A stretch of 64,000 bases of DNA from Rhizobium oryzicola (GCF_030504645.1 NZ_JAUKWQ010000005.1:124001-188000), one strand, 5' to 3'; shown: positions 45,226-55,053, numbered from the stretch's first letter. Translations and numbers: made by a program. Notes: generated by a model not told the origin, from the letters alone.

Positions 45226-46401
45226 ATGGCTGCCCCTACCCTTTTGACGGGTCCGAACCTCGACCACCTCGACTGGCCCTTCTTTGATGTCAGCCACAAG
45301 GCGCTCGCGGAACGCATCGCGGCTTTTGCCAAGTCCGATGTCTTCGCAGCCGTCGATCATTCTAATACGGACAAGACCTGCCGCACCTTCGTGCGCGCGC
45401 TCGGTCAAGCCGGGCTGCTGGATGCCGCCACAGGTTCAGGCGGAACCACGCCCATCGATTCCCGCAGTGTGTGCCTGACCCGCGAAATGCTGGCCTGGCA
45501 CGATGGGCTGGCGGATTTCGCCTTCGCCATGCAGGGGCTTGGAACCGGCGCCATCGGGCTGGTGGGCTCGGACGAACTGAAACAGGCCGTGCTGCCCAAG
45601 GTTCAGAAGGGCGAGTGGATTTCCGCATTCGCGCTCTCCGAAAAGGAGGCCGGATCGGATGTCGCCGCCATGCAATGCGCCGCCCGCCGTGAGGGCGATC
45701 ACTTTGTTTTGGATGGCGAGAAAACCTGGATTTCCAACGGCGGCATTGCTGATGTCTACACCGTCTTTGCCCGCACGGGCGAAGCGCCCGGCACGCGGGG
45801 CATTTCCGCCTTTGTCGTTTTCGCCGATGATCCTGGTTTCTCCATTGCCGAGCGGATCGACGTGATCGCGCCGCATCCGCTGGCCACCATCCGCTTCGAG
45901 AACTGCCGCATCCCGGCGACGCGCCTGCTCGGCAATCCGGGCGAAGGCTTCAAGATCGCCATGCGCACGCTCGATATCTTCCGCGCCTCCGTTGCGGCGG
46001 CATCGCTTGGCTTTGCGCGCCGCGCCTTGGACGAAGCACTGACCCATGCCAGAAGCCGACCGATGTTCGGTGCTCACCTGTCCGACCTGCAACTGACGCA
46101 GGCTGCATTAGGCGACATGGCGGCTGATATCGATGCCGGCGCGCTCCTCACCTACCGCGCTGCCTGGCGACGCGACGTGCAGGGCCTGCCCACCACCAAG
46201 GAAGCAGCCATGGCGAAAATGATCGCCACGGAAAACGCGCAGAAGGTGATCGACCGCGCCGTGCAGATGTTCGGTGGCCGCGGCGTGCGCTCCGGTGAGA
46301 CGGTGGAAAAACTCTACCGCGAGATCCGGGCGCTGCGCATCTACGAAGGTGCCACTGAAGTGCAGAAACTCATCATCGCCCGCGAACTGTTGAAGACCTG
46401 A
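45226..46401 (+). CDS. acyl-CoA dehydrogenase family protein
   Basis: A 391-residue FAD-dependent acyl-CoA dehydrogenase. [15 protein letters not shown] and [21 protein letters not shown] are the FAD-binding signatures, and [21 protein letters not shown] has the catalytic Glu. Starts 3 bp after the hydratase. In the pathway it would desaturate a cyclic acyl-CoA. Confidence 0.94.
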   Translation: MAAPTLLTGPNLDHLDWPFFDVSHKALAERIAAFAKSDVFAAVDHSNTDKTCRTFVRALGQAGLLDAATGSGGTTPIDSRSVCLTREMLAWHDGLADFAFAMQGLGTGAIGLVGSDELKQAVLPKVQKGEWISAFALSEKEAGSDVAAMQCAARREGDHFVLDGEKTWISNGGIADVYTVFARTGEAPGTRGISAFVVFADDPGFSIAERIDVIAPHPLATIRFENCRIPATRLLGNPGEGFKIAMRTLDIFRASVAAASLGFARRALDEALTHARSRPMFGAHLSDLQLTQAALGDMAADIDAGALLTYRAAWRRDVQGLPTTKEAAMAKMIATENAQKVIDRAVQMFGGRGVRSGETVEKLYREIRALRIYEGATEVQKLIIARELLKT

Positions 46402-46418
46402 AAAGACTGGAGACCTTG

Positions 46419-46817
46419 ATGACGCATACCATTCTGCAGCCCGAGGGCTGGGCCAAGCCGATCGGCTATGCCAACGGCGTCGCGGCCAGCGGCCGTCAGG
46501 TCTATGTGGGCGGTCAGATCGGCTGGAACGGCCAGTGTGAGTTCGAGACCGATGACATTGTCGGCCAGGTGCGCCAGACGCTGGAGAACATTGTCGCGGT
46601 ATTGGCGGAGGCCGGGGCACGGCCGGAACACATCACCACCATGACCTGGTATTTCACCGACAAGCAGGAATATCTCGCCAATCTGAAGGGCATCGGCCAA
46701 GCATACCGCGAGATCATCGGGCGGCATTTCCCGGCCATGGCAGCGGTGCAGGTGGTGGCCCTTATGGAGGACCGCGCCAAGATCGAAATCCAGGCGATTG
46801 CCGTCATTCCGGAATAA
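46419..46817 (+). CDS. RidA family protein
   Basis: A 132-residue RidA/YjgF-like protein: GWAKPIGYANGVAASGRQVYVGGQIGW, QTLENIVAVLAEAGARPEHIT, AAVQVVALMEDRAKIEIQAIA with the conserved C-terminal E/Q pattern. RidA proteins hydrolyse reactive enamines or imines and release ammonia. Its place in this operon is meaningful because the first enzyme should make an amino-cyclohexene (enamine) thioester. ATG 46419 follows GGAG. Confidence 0.9.
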   Translation: MTHTILQPEGWAKPIGYANGVAASGRQVYVGGQIGWNGQCEFETDDIVGQVRQTLENIVAVLAEAGARPEHITTMTWYFTDKQEYLANLKGIGQAYREIIGRHFPAMAAVQVVALMEDRAKIEIQAIAVIPE

Positions 46818-46828
46818 GGATGGAAGCC

Positions 46829-48799
46829 ATGCCGGGCCTTGCCTATTCGCAGACGATTTCAGGTGACATGCGTGACGGCATTCTTGAGCTGACGATCGAC
46901 AATCCGCCGGTCAACGCCACCTCGGCGGATGTGCGCAAAGGCCTGATGGCAGCGCTCGACGCTGCCCGCGATGACCAATCCGTTACCGGGATCGTGATCG
47001 CGGCAGCGGGCAAGACCTTTATCGGTGGCGCCGACATCCGCGAGTTCGGCAAGCCGCCGGTCGAACCGATCCTGCCTGATGTGATCGACGCCATCGAAGC
47101 CTATGGAAAGCCGGTCATTGCCGCCCTGAATGGCGCTGCCTTGGGCGGCGGGCTGGAAGTGGCGCTTGCCTGCCATGGTCGCGTTGCGCTCTCCTCCGCC
47201 ACGGTCGCGCTGCCCGAGGTGAAACTTGGATTGGTACCGGGTGCTGGTGGCACGCAGCGTCTGCCGCGTCTCATCGGCGCTCTGGCGGCACTGGAAATGA
47301 TCGCCTCCGGGCGCACGGTGAAGGCCGCGGAAGCCAAGCTGCTCGGCGTTCTCGACGAGGTGGTGGAGGGCGATCTTTTGGAGATCTCCTGCGCTCTGGC
47401 GCGCACCTTCGCTGCGCATCCTCTGCGGCGTACCGGCGCGCTTCCTGCGCCTGATCTGAACGCAGCGGCATTTGCAGAGGCGGAAGCGAAGATTGTTGCC
47501 AAAGCGCGTGGCCAAACGGCGCCTGTTGAGATCGCGCATCTGGTGAGGATCGCCAGCAGCGAGCCTTTGGCAAGCGGTCTGGCAGAGGAGCGGCAGACCT
47601 TCCTGCGCCTACGCGATGGCCAGGAAAGCAAGGCGCTGCGCCATGTGTTTTTCGCAGAACGCGAGGCCGGCAAAGTGGCTGGTCTTGAAGGCGTTTCGCC
47701 GCGTCCCGTGGAAACGATCGGCATTGCGGGCCTCGGCCTGATGGGCAGCGGCATCGCGGTCGCGGCCCTTTCCGCCGGCTACCGGGTGATCGGTCTGGAG
47801 CAGACGGCTGACGCAGCTGACAAGGGCCGCGAGCGCGTCCTGGGGCTGCTGGATCGCGCCGTCAAGAGCGGCCGCATGAGCACTGAGAAACGAGACGTAC
47901 AGGCGTTGCGTCTCACGGTCACCGCTGATGATGCCGATCTCTCGCGCTCAGATCTCGTCATCGAGGCGGTGTTCGATGATCTCGCCGTCAAGGTCGATCT
48001 GTTCCAGCGCTTGGACAAGGTGCTGCGGCCGGATGCGATTCTCGCGACCAATACCAGCTACCTGAACCCGGACGAGATTGCCGCAGCGACCGCGCATCCC
48101 GCACGTGTTCTGGGCCTGCATTTCTTCTCGCCAGCCAACATCATGCGGCTGGTCGAGGTGGTGAACTGCGCCAAGACAGCGCCAGAGGTTCTGGCCACAG
48201 GTCTTGGTGTTGCCAAGCGTATGCGCAAGCTGGCCATCGTGACAGGCGTCACGGAAGGCTTCATCGGTAACCGCATCTTCTCTGCCTATCGGCGTGAGGC
48301 GGAATATCTCTTGGAAGACGGTGCCCTGCCCCATGAGATCGACGCGGTGCTGGAAGCCTTCGGTTTCCCCATGGGGCTTTTTGCCGTCTATGACATGGCG
48401 GGGCTGGAAATCGCCTGGGCACGGCGCAAGCGGCAGGCGGCAACGCGCAATCCGTCAGATCGCTATGTCGAAATCGCCGACCGGCTCTGCCAGGCAGGAC
48501 GCTTCGGCCAGAAGGCAGGGCTCGGCTGGTATCGCTATGCGGATGGCAAGCGGGAGATCGATCCGGATGTGACGGCCCTGATCGAAGTCTGCCGTGCAGC
48601 CAAGGGCATCACACCGAAGACGTTTTCAGGGTCTGAGATTTTGGAGCGGCTTCTGACGGCCATGGCAGATGAAGGCCAAGCGCTTCTCGATGAAGGGATC
48701 GCCGCCCGCGCCAGTGACATCGATCTCGTGATGATCAACGGCTATGGCTTTCCCGCGCACAAAGGCGGACCGATGTTTCTTGTCGCGCAAGAGAGCTGA
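46829..48799 (+). CDS. enoyl-CoA hydratase/3-hydroxyacyl-CoA dehydrogenase fusion
   Basis: A 656-residue FadB/FadJ-like enzyme. Residues 1-~190 are a crotonase domain (FIGGADIREFG; LPEVKLGLVPGAGGTQRLPRLIG). From ~295 the NAD-binding domain follows (IGIAGLGLMGSGIAVAALSAGY), then the catalytic-His segment VLGLHFFSPANIMRLVEVV and the C-terminal helical domain (VTEGFIGNRIFSAYR; KAGLGWYRY). It closes the beta-oxidation-like part of the operon. Start taken as ATG 46829 because AAGGA is at the right distance; ATG 46820 is possible. Confidence 0.93.
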   Translation: MPGLAYSQTISGDMRDGILELTIDNPPVNATSADVRKGLMAALDAARDDQSVTGIVIAAAGKTFIGGADIREFGKPPVEPILPDVIDAIEAYGKPVIAALNGAALGGGLEVALACHGRVALSSATVALPEVKLGLVPGAGGTQRLPRLIGALAALEMIASGRTVKAAEAKLLGVLDEVVEGDLLEISCALARTFAAHPLRRTGALPAPDLNAAAFAEAEAKIVAKARGQTAPVEIAHLVRIASSEPLASGLAEERQTFLRLRDGQESKALRHVFFAEREAGKVAGLEGVSPRPVETIGIAGLGLMGSGIAVAALSAGYRVIGLEQTADAADKGRERVLGLLDRAVKSGRMSTEKRDVQALRLTVTADDADLSRSDLVIEAVFDDLAVKVDLFQRLDKVLRPDAILATNTSYLNPDEIAAATAHPARVLGLHFFSPANIMRLVEVVNCAKTAPEVLATGLGVAKRMRKLAIVTGVTEGFIGNRIFSAYRREAEYLLEDGALPHEIDAVLEAFGFPMGLFAVYDMAGLEIAWARRKRQAATRNPSDRYVEIADRLCQAGRFGQKAGLGWYRYADGKREIDPDVTALIEVCRAAKGITPKTFSGSEILERLLTAMADEGQALLDEGIAARASDIDLVMINGYGFPAHKGGPMFLVAQES

Positions 48800-48927
48800 T
48801 GCCTTTGCGCCGCAACATTAGCACTCTTTAAAGTGTTAGTTGATACTGTATCACTTCCTAGGACGGGGCGGCCTGCGCGCCGTCACTTTAAAAAGTCTGC
48901 CGCATGGGTCGGCGGCGTGGTGATGAT

Positions 48928-51003
48928 ATGGCTTCAACGATCAAGGGCGTGAACCAGTGGGCGACGGCTGCGGGGCTAACGTTGACCGGTACATCAGGCA
49001 ATGATGACCTTGGCGGTTTCGACGGCCAGACGACCCTGATCGGCGGTGCCGGCGACGACACCTACTATGTGAAGAACTGGCAGAACACGATTATCGAACA
49101 GCCCAACGGCGGCAATGATACCGTGGTCGCCTATCAGAACTTTACGCTTCCGGCCAATGTCGAAAACCTAAAGGTCTTGAACGCCAACATCTATGGCGTC
49201 GGCAATGACGGGGACAATGTGATCACAGGCGGAGATGGCCGCCAGCAGCTTTATGGCGGCAAGGGCAACGACACCCTGACGGGCGGTGGCGGGGCGGATG
49301 TTTTCATCTTCCGGCCCGGTGACGGTAAGGATGTCATCACCGACTTCCAGACAGGCTCCGGCGGCGACATGGCGCAGATCGGCCAGTTCGGTCTCTATTC
49401 ATTCGCCGATGTGATGGCGCGTATGCGCCAGAATGGTAGCGATGTCATCCTCCAGCTCGGACAGGATGACAGCATCACCTTCAAGAGCCATCGACTTGCA
49501 GATTTTTCGGCCGGTAATTTTCAGTACGGCGTTGATACCAACCGCATGAAGCTGACCTTTGCGGATGAGTTCGACACGCTGAAGCTCAAAATGGATGGCG
49601 GCCCCTGGCGCACATCCTATTCCGATGGACCGACGGGACACACGCTCGCTTCGAATGGCGAGTTGGAAGTCTATGTCGACAGGACCTATCGGGGCTTTGG
49701 CGTCGATCCCTTTTCCGTCAGCGATGGCGTGTTGAACATTCATGCGGAGCGCGCCAGCGCTGCCGTGCAGGCGGCTACCGGCCTGCAATACACATCCGGC
49801 ATGATTTCGTCGCGCGGCTCCTTCTCGCAACTCTATGGCTATTTCGAAATGAAGGCCGAGCTGCCCGCTGGCAAAGGTGTCTGGCCTGCCTTCTGGCTGC
49901 TACCAGCTGATGGTTCCTGGCCACCGGAGCTGGACGTGATCGAAGCCGTCGGCGATAGATCGACCATCTACCACACGGCCCACTCCAACAGCACCGGCAA
50001 GCATACCCAGACTGCTGTTGCGTCCTGGGCCGGTGACATCACCGCCGGGATGCATACTTATGGCGTACTCTGGACCAAGGATCAGCTGGTCTGGTACCTG
50101 GACGGCAGCGAAGTCTTCCGCACCGCGACCCCGCCGGACATGAACAAGCCCATGTTCCTGCTGGCCAATCTCGCGATCGGCGGCTACTGGCCCGGCAATC
50201 CCGATGCCAGCTTCACCGGCGCCGACATGAAAATCGACTATATCCGCGCCTATTCCGTGCCGTCCACGGGCACCATGGATGTCGTGTCCGACAAGAGCAC
50301 GACGTTGCAGGATGGGCAGGCAAACCTGACCCTGACAGGCACCGCGGCAATCAACGGGACTGGCAATGCGCAAGCCAATGTTCTGACAGGCAACGCCGCC
50401 GCGAACATTCTCAACGGCGGGCCTGGAAACGATACGCTCATCGGCCATGGCGGTAATGATACGCTGGTCGGCGGTGGCGGCCGCGACACGGTGGTCTATG
50501 CCGGACTGAAAAGCAGCTATCAGATCTCACGCGATGCGCAAGGCATCGTTGTGAGCAGTCCATCGACGGGCACGGATCACTTGATCGACATCGCACGCCT
50601 GAAGTTCGATGACGGGACCCTAGCCTTCGATGTCAACGGCAATGCCGGCGCGGCCTATCGACTCTATAAGGCGGCGTTCAATCGTGCGCCGGATGCGCAG
50701 GGCCTGTCCTACTGGACGAAGGCTCTCGATAATAATGCATCCCTGACATCCGTCTCCGACGCCTTCGTGAACTCCAAGGAGTTCAACGGCCTCTATGGAG
50801 GAAAAATGTCGAGTGCCTCTCTCGTCGCGACCCTGTACCAGAACATCCTGCACCGCACAGGCGACGCGGGCGGAACCGCCTTCTGGATTGATCAGCTTAA
50901 CCACGGCATGAGCAAGGCTGCCGCCTTGGCCGGCTTTTCCGAAAGTGCCGAAAACAAAGCAGGGGTCAGCGCGCAGATCTCGGATGGGATCTGGCTGGTA
51001 TGA
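48928..51003 (+). CDS. GH16 endo-glycanase with RTX and DUF4214 (ExsH-like)
   Basis: A 691-residue protein without signal peptide, as for type I secretion. Residues ~15-200: RTX nonapeptides (GGAGDDTYYV; GGKGNDTLTGGGGADVF). Residues ~207-445: a GH16 domain with the catalytic ExDxxE motif (E334-L-D336-V-I-E339) and WPAFWLLP. Residues ~475-525: a second RTX block. Residues ~577-690: DUF4214 with the end ISDGIWLV. Rhizobial ExsH uses the same RTX-plus-GH16 layout to depolymerise succinoglycan; the DUF4214 tail is extra. Start set at ATG 48928 (MASTIKGVNQW); 48904 is also in frame. Confidence 0.88.
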   Translation: MASTIKGVNQWATAAGLTLTGTSGNDDLGGFDGQTTLIGGAGDDTYYVKNWQNTIIEQPNGGNDTVVAYQNFTLPANVENLKVLNANIYGVGNDGDNVITGGDGRQQLYGGKGNDTLTGGGGADVFIFRPGDGKDVITDFQTGSGGDMAQIGQFGLYSFADVMARMRQNGSDVILQLGQDDSITFKSHRLADFSAGNFQYGVDTNRMKLTFADEFDTLKLKMDGGPWRTSYSDGPTGHTLASNGELEVYVDRTYRGFGVDPFSVSDGVLNIHAERASAAVQAATGLQYTSGMISSRGSFSQLYGYFEMKAELPAGKGVWPAFWLLPADGSWPPELDVIEAVGDRSTIYHTAHSNSTGKHTQTAVASWAGDITAGMHTYGVLWTKDQLVWYLDGSEVFRTATPPDMNKPMFLLANLAIGGYWPGNPDASFTGADMKIDYIRAYSVPSTGTMDVVSDKSTTLQDGQANLTLTGTAAINGTGNAQANVLTGNAAANILNGGPGNDTLIGHGGNDTLVGGGGRDTVVYAGLKSSYQISRDAQGIVVSSPSTGTDHLIDIARLKFDDGTLAFDVNGNAGAAYRLYKAAFNRAPDAQGLSYWTKALDNNASLTSVSDAFVNSKEFNGLYGGKMSSASLVATLYQNILHRTGDAGGTAFWIDQLNHGMSKAAALAGFSESAENKAGVSAQISDGIWLV

Positions 51004-51030
51004 CCATACCCTACAGCGCTGGATAAAAGG

Positions 51031-51050
51031 GATAATTCCCAAGAATTATC
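51031..51050. repeat. 8-bp hairpin after the GH16 gene
   Basis: GATAATTC and GAATTATC, perfect, 4-nt loop CCAA, 28 bp after the stop. AT-rich and without a T run; weak terminator or operator. Confidence 0.4.
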
Positions 51051-51116
51051 TATGAGATCGCCAGCATGCCCGCTTCCTCATAGATCATATTCGTTGAAGC
51101 CGAAGTGAGAAAGTGA

Positions 51117-51149
51117 TCATCCGCTCAACTATCATAATTGAGCGGATGA
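51117..51149 (+). promoter_or_regulatory. 12-bp leader hairpin sequestering the ribosome site of the next gene
   Basis: TCATCCGCTCAA (51117-51128) and TTGAGCGGATGA (51138-51149) pair perfectly with a 9-nt loop. The only Shine-Dalgarno candidate (GAGCGGA) lies inside the right arm, 6 bp before ATG 51156. It may be an RNA switch or simply an operator palindrome. Confidence 0.6.
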
Positions 51150-51155
51150 ATTCAC

Positions 51156-54100
51156 ATGGCCAGTATTCAGGGTATTTACGTCGCGCTGTTCGGACGTCCT
51201 GCAGATCCAACCGGCCTCGCCTATTTCAACAGCGTCACGAAGAACGGCACCGACCTATCCGGGATTGGCAATCTGACCGGGACGGCCGAATACCAGTCAC
51301 GCTTTGCGGGCATGAGCAGCGAGCAGGTTGTGAATGCCATCTACCAGTCGCTGCTTGGTCGAGCGGGAGAGCCTTCTGGCATTCAGTTCTGGGTGCAGCA
51401 GATGCAATCCGGGCGCTTCAATATCAACAACATCGCGATTGCCATTCTGGATGGCGCCAAGGACAGCGATCTTCAGACGGTTACGACGAAAGTTGCTGCC
51501 GCCGATCTCTTTACGGCTCGGCTCGATACGCCCGCCAAGATCGCGGCCTATGTGGGCAATACCGCAGCACAGGCGGCGCGTGAGTTTCTATCGACCGTCA
51601 CCAAAGACAATCCTGCTACGGTCTCGACCATAGATACCACAGTCACCAAAGTGCAGACGATTGCCGGAAACGCCACCGGCAGCGGGCCGACATCAGGAAC
51701 CGGAACGACTGGGACGCCAGGCAGCGGGGGCACGGACCAGAGCGGCCCTGCCCCGGACACAACGCCTCCCGACGCGCCTACCATGACTGCTAGCAAAGCT
51801 GGCATCAGCGGGACGGCCGAAGCCGGATCGACCATTACCCTCAGTGTCGGCACCCAAATTCTGGCAAAAGACATCAAGGCCGACCAGAAGGGCCAATGGG
51901 TCTATGCGGGTAAACTGCCGGTCAACAACGGCACTGAGGTAAGTTTTACGGCAACCGCAACGGATGCTGCAAACAATGTGAGTAAGCCGACGACGGTGAA
52001 GGCCGTCTATGACAATGTGGCGCCATCTTCGCCGACTGTTGCCATTGATGTGAACTCGAAGACGTTGAAAGGAACGGCAGAAGCAGGTGCGAGCATCCTG
52101 CTGAAAGCCGACGGCGTTGATCTTGCAACAGTCAAGGCGGATGGTAATGGCAATTGGACATTCGACGGCACGCTTCCGACCAATACGGGATCGAAAGCTG
52201 TCATATTCAGCGCCCTCGCCACAGATGCGAGCGACAACACCAGCGCCGCTGCCACGGTCGAGGCAGCTTATGACAACGTAGCGCCTGGAGCTCCCACCAT
52301 TCGGATGGATGCGGGCACGATGACGCTTTTCGGGTCGGCCGAACCTCTGTCAACAATCACGCTTCTGGGTGAAAACGCGGGCCCCAAAGGCAGCACGACT
52401 GTCTCGCTTGGCACCGTAACGGCCAATGAAAAAGGCATATGGAAGTATGATGGTTGGATTAGTCCCAACCCGGGACGCATACCGATCTTCTTTTCTGCAA
52501 CGGCAACAGATACCTCTAACAACACCAGTCCAGCAACAATCGAACATATAGTGTACGATAACGTTGCTCCGCAGGCACCTGTCATTTTCCATTATGATAA
52601 GTTCGCCAAGATCCTTACCGGCACTGCTGAACCGCTATCGACGATCACGCTTTTTAGCAAACGAGCGGATGCGAATACCGACACTCCTTTGGCGCTTGGT
52701 ACCGTGAAGGCCGACGCAAACGGAGAGTGGAGATATGACGGTTCGTCTGGGCCAAACCAAGACGGTGTGTCAGTGCTTTTTTCGGCAACTGCGACCGACG
52801 GATGGGGCAATGTCAGCAGGGCGGGCACCTTCTATCTGAAAGACGACAATGTCGTTCCGAACGCGCCGGCTATCGCTCTCGACATAACCACCCGAACGTT
52901 TAGTGGGACAGCGGAACCCGGTTCCACTGTTTCGCTGATAAGCGGCCAGACCGTTATCGCCACTGGCATCATGGTGGGCCCTGACAAGATCTGGTCCTAT
53001 TCGCTGACCAAGCTTCCGGACAACAACAACACGGGACTGGGTTTTACGGCAGTTGTTACCGATTCGAGCAATAACCCCAGCTTAACCGCTACCGTCCAAG
53101 TAACCTATGACAACGTGGCTCCCCGGCCGCCGGTCATACGGTACGACGTTGATACCAAGACGCTTTTTGGCAAAGCGGAAGCACTATCTACTGTCACGCT
53201 GATCAGCGAAGGTGCTGGGGCAACGGCCGGACAGGTTGTATCTCTTGGCACCGTAAAAGCCGACGCGAACGGAGACTGGAGATACGACGGCTGGATTAAA
53301 CCGAACCAGAACAATGTTCAGGTCTATTTTTCCGCCACGGCAACAGATTCTTCTAACAACACAAGTGCAGCGGCTGTCGAGTATTTGACATACGACAATG
53401 TTGCACCCAATGCGCCAAGCATTACCTACGACAAAGCAAGCTCATCGCTGAGCGGCACTGCTGAGCCCCGGGCGACCATTACCCTGAAAGCGGACGGAAC
53501 CTATTTCGGAAGTGTCGAAACCAACGGCAGCGGCCAATGGGTATATAGCGGTCCGCTTCCGACCTTCGATTTGAAAAATGGCATTACATTCACTGCTACG
53601 GCGACAGATAGTTACAAAAACGAAAGTGCAGCCAGCATCCTCAAGGTTCCCGGCGCCAATGTCGCACCGTCATTCGCGTCATCGGCCATCAGTGTCGACC
53701 TCAAAGACAGCAGCGCCATTGGCGCAACCATTTACACCGCCGCGGCCACCGACCCGGATAACGACAAGCTGATTTACTCGCTATCCACCGGTGACAAGTC
53801 GTTGTTTGCGGTCAATGCAGATGGCACGATCAAGCTGCTCAGGGCCGTCGATTACGGTCAGATGAAGACGGCTTCGATCGATGTTGCCGTCTCTGATGGA
53901 CAACACAGTGTATCCCAGACAATCACCTTTAATGTGAAGGATGACACTAAGCCGGTCTTTTCTTCGGGCTCCAGCGCTACCATTGATGAGAACAACAGCG
54001 TCAACGCCATCGTCTACAAGGCGACAACCGCTGATAACAGCAAGCAGGCGGTCGTCTACACCCTGGATGATGGCAGCAAGGCAGACTTCTCCATTTCGGC

Positions 54101-54917
54101 GGATGGAACTGTCACCGCCAACCGGAGCTTCGATTTCGAAGCAGCCGGTAACCCTACCTCCTTCAAAGTCATCGCAACGGATCAAGCCGGAAACGCGACC
54201 ACGCAGTCCGTCAACTTCGCCATCCGCGACCTTGTGGAGGACTCGACCTTTACAGGAACCGACGGCGCTGACATCATCGACAAATCAGGCTCGGTGAACA
54301 ACTGGACGATCTACGGCCAGGCCGGAAACGACACCATCAAGGGTGGTAGTGGTAACGACAAAATCGACCCTGGCAGCGGGCGGGATACCGTGGATATCTC
54401 CGGCGGAGGGTTCGATACAATTTATATCAATGGCAAAGACAGATTGCCCCCAGACTGGACGCAAAGTGGATTATTGCAGATAAAGGGTTTTCGCGGGGGC
54501 GATCCCCAGGTTGGTGGCACCAAGGGAATACTCGCTTTCGACGTCAAGGATGTGGTCGACGCGACAGGTACGCCGAAGACTTACACCACGCCATTCCAGG
54601 TCGACCCAACAAGGGGAGGCCTCAAAGGAGACGGAGCGGATGTGACAAACCAAGTGGCGCTCATCTTCTCCAACGTTCCCTCTGATATGCAGAGCCTTAG
54701 CCGACTAATCGACGAGGGTTGGTTCTCTGTCCAAGGCGGTGGGAAAGCTTATTTTCTGGTGGGTGCCCCTAAAATTCCGCAATTTTACATTTATTACGCG
54801 GATGTTCCAAAGGAGGGCTCCTCTCCGTATCTCTATTTGCATCAGATTGGTACGGTCGAGATGCCGACCGGACAAGACGTTGAGTTCATTGACCGCGCCA
54901 ATCTGCTATTCATCTAG
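51156..54917 (+). CDS. giant Ig-repeat protein with N-terminal DUF4214 and RTX-like end
   Basis: A 1253-residue protein without signal peptide. Residues 1-~150: DUF4214 repeats (MASIQGIYVALFGRPADPTG; NAIYQSLLGRAGEPSGIQFW). After a Gly/Thr linker, seven Ig-like repeats of 80-105 residues run from ~205 to ~830, each opening with YDNVAPxxP and closing in ATDxSNN. Two cadherin-like domains (~835-1030) and a short RTX patch (~1032-1080, GGSGNDKI) follow, then ~170 unassigned residues rich in Tyr, Pro and Gly. Probably a large exported adhesin or matrix protein, sent through a type I exporter. The domain order is the reverse of the two neighbours, which carry DUF4214 at the end. Confidence 0.85.
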   Translation: MASIQGIYVALFGRPADPTGLAYFNSVTKNGTDLSGIGNLTGTAEYQSRFAGMSSEQVVNAIYQSLLGRAGEPSGIQFWVQQMQSGRFNINNIAIAILDGAKDSDLQTVTTKVAAADLFTARLDTPAKIAAYVGNTAAQAAREFLSTVTKDNPATVSTIDTTVTKVQTIAGNATGSGPTSGTGTTGTPGSGGTDQSGPAPDTTPPDAPTMTASKAGISGTAEAGSTITLSVGTQILAKDIKADQKGQWVYAGKLPVNNGTEVSFTATATDAANNVSKPTTVKAVYDNVAPSSPTVAIDVNSKTLKGTAEAGASILLKADGVDLATVKADGNGNWTFDGTLPTNTGSKAVIFSALATDASDNTSAAATVEAAYDNVAPGAPTIRMDAGTMTLFGSAEPLSTITLLGENAGPKGSTTVSLGTVTANEKGIWKYDGWISPNPGRIPIFFSATATDTSNNTSPATIEHIVYDNVAPQAPVIFHYDKFAKILTGTAEPLSTITLFSKRADANTDTPLALGTVKADANGEWRYDGSSGPNQDGVSVLFSATATDGWGNVSRAGTFYLKDDNVVPNAPAIALDITTRTFSGTAEPGSTVSLISGQTVIATGIMVGPDKIWSYSLTKLPDNNNTGLGFTAVVTDSSNNPSLTATVQVTYDNVAPRPPVIRYDVDTKTLFGKAEALSTVTLISEGAGATAGQVVSLGTVKADANGDWRYDGWIKPNQNNVQVYFSATATDSSNNTSAAAVEYLTYDNVAPNAPSITYDKASSSLSGTAEPRATITLKADGTYFGSVETNGSGQWVYSGPLPTFDLKNGITFTATATDSYKNESAASILKVPGANVAPSFASSAISVDLKDSSAIGATIYTAAATDPDNDKLIYSLSTGDKSLFAVNADGTIKLLRAVDYGQMKTASIDVAVSDGQHSVSQTITFNVKDDTKPVFSSGSSATIDENNSVNAIVYKATTADNSKQAVVYTLDDGSKADFSISADGTVTANRSFDFEAAGNPTSFKVIATDQAGNATTQSVNFAIRDLVEDSTFTGTDGADIIDKSGSVNNWTIYGQAGNDTIKGGSGNDKIDPGSGRDTVDISGGGFDTIYINGKDRLPPDWTQSGLLQIKGFRGGDPQVGGTKGILAFDVKDVVDATGTPKTYTTPFQVDPTRGGLKGDGADVTNQVALIFSNVPSDMQSLSRLIDEGWFSVQGGGKAYFLVGAPKIPQFYIYYADVPKEGSSPYLYLHQIGTVEMPTGQDVEFIDRANLLFI

Positions 54918-55027
54918 ACGCAATCACATTGGTCCTGCTTACAGCGCCTGCTGATGGGGCGAAATGACGGGCATTGGCCGCGTTTCATGGCCCTTGGCAG
55001 TCTTGACGAGTTAATGACAACGGGCTT

Positions 55028-55053
55028 GGGCGATGCATGAGCATCGCCCTTTT
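55028..55053 (+). terminator. Rho-independent terminator
   Basis: GGGCGATGC and GCATCGCCC, perfect 9-bp stem, loop ATGA, tail TTTTG. Terminates the giant Ig-repeat gene and lies against the end of lipB. Confidence 0.85.

Noticed and set aside
51768-53660. CRISPR-like or tandem DNA repeat
   Set aside because: The periodicity is at protein level (seven Ig-like domains) and DNA copies are well diverged.
51156-54917. LapA-type adhesin for the BTLCP protease
   Set aside because: No N-terminal retention module and no clear di-alanine cleavage site was seen, so it is kept only as an idea.
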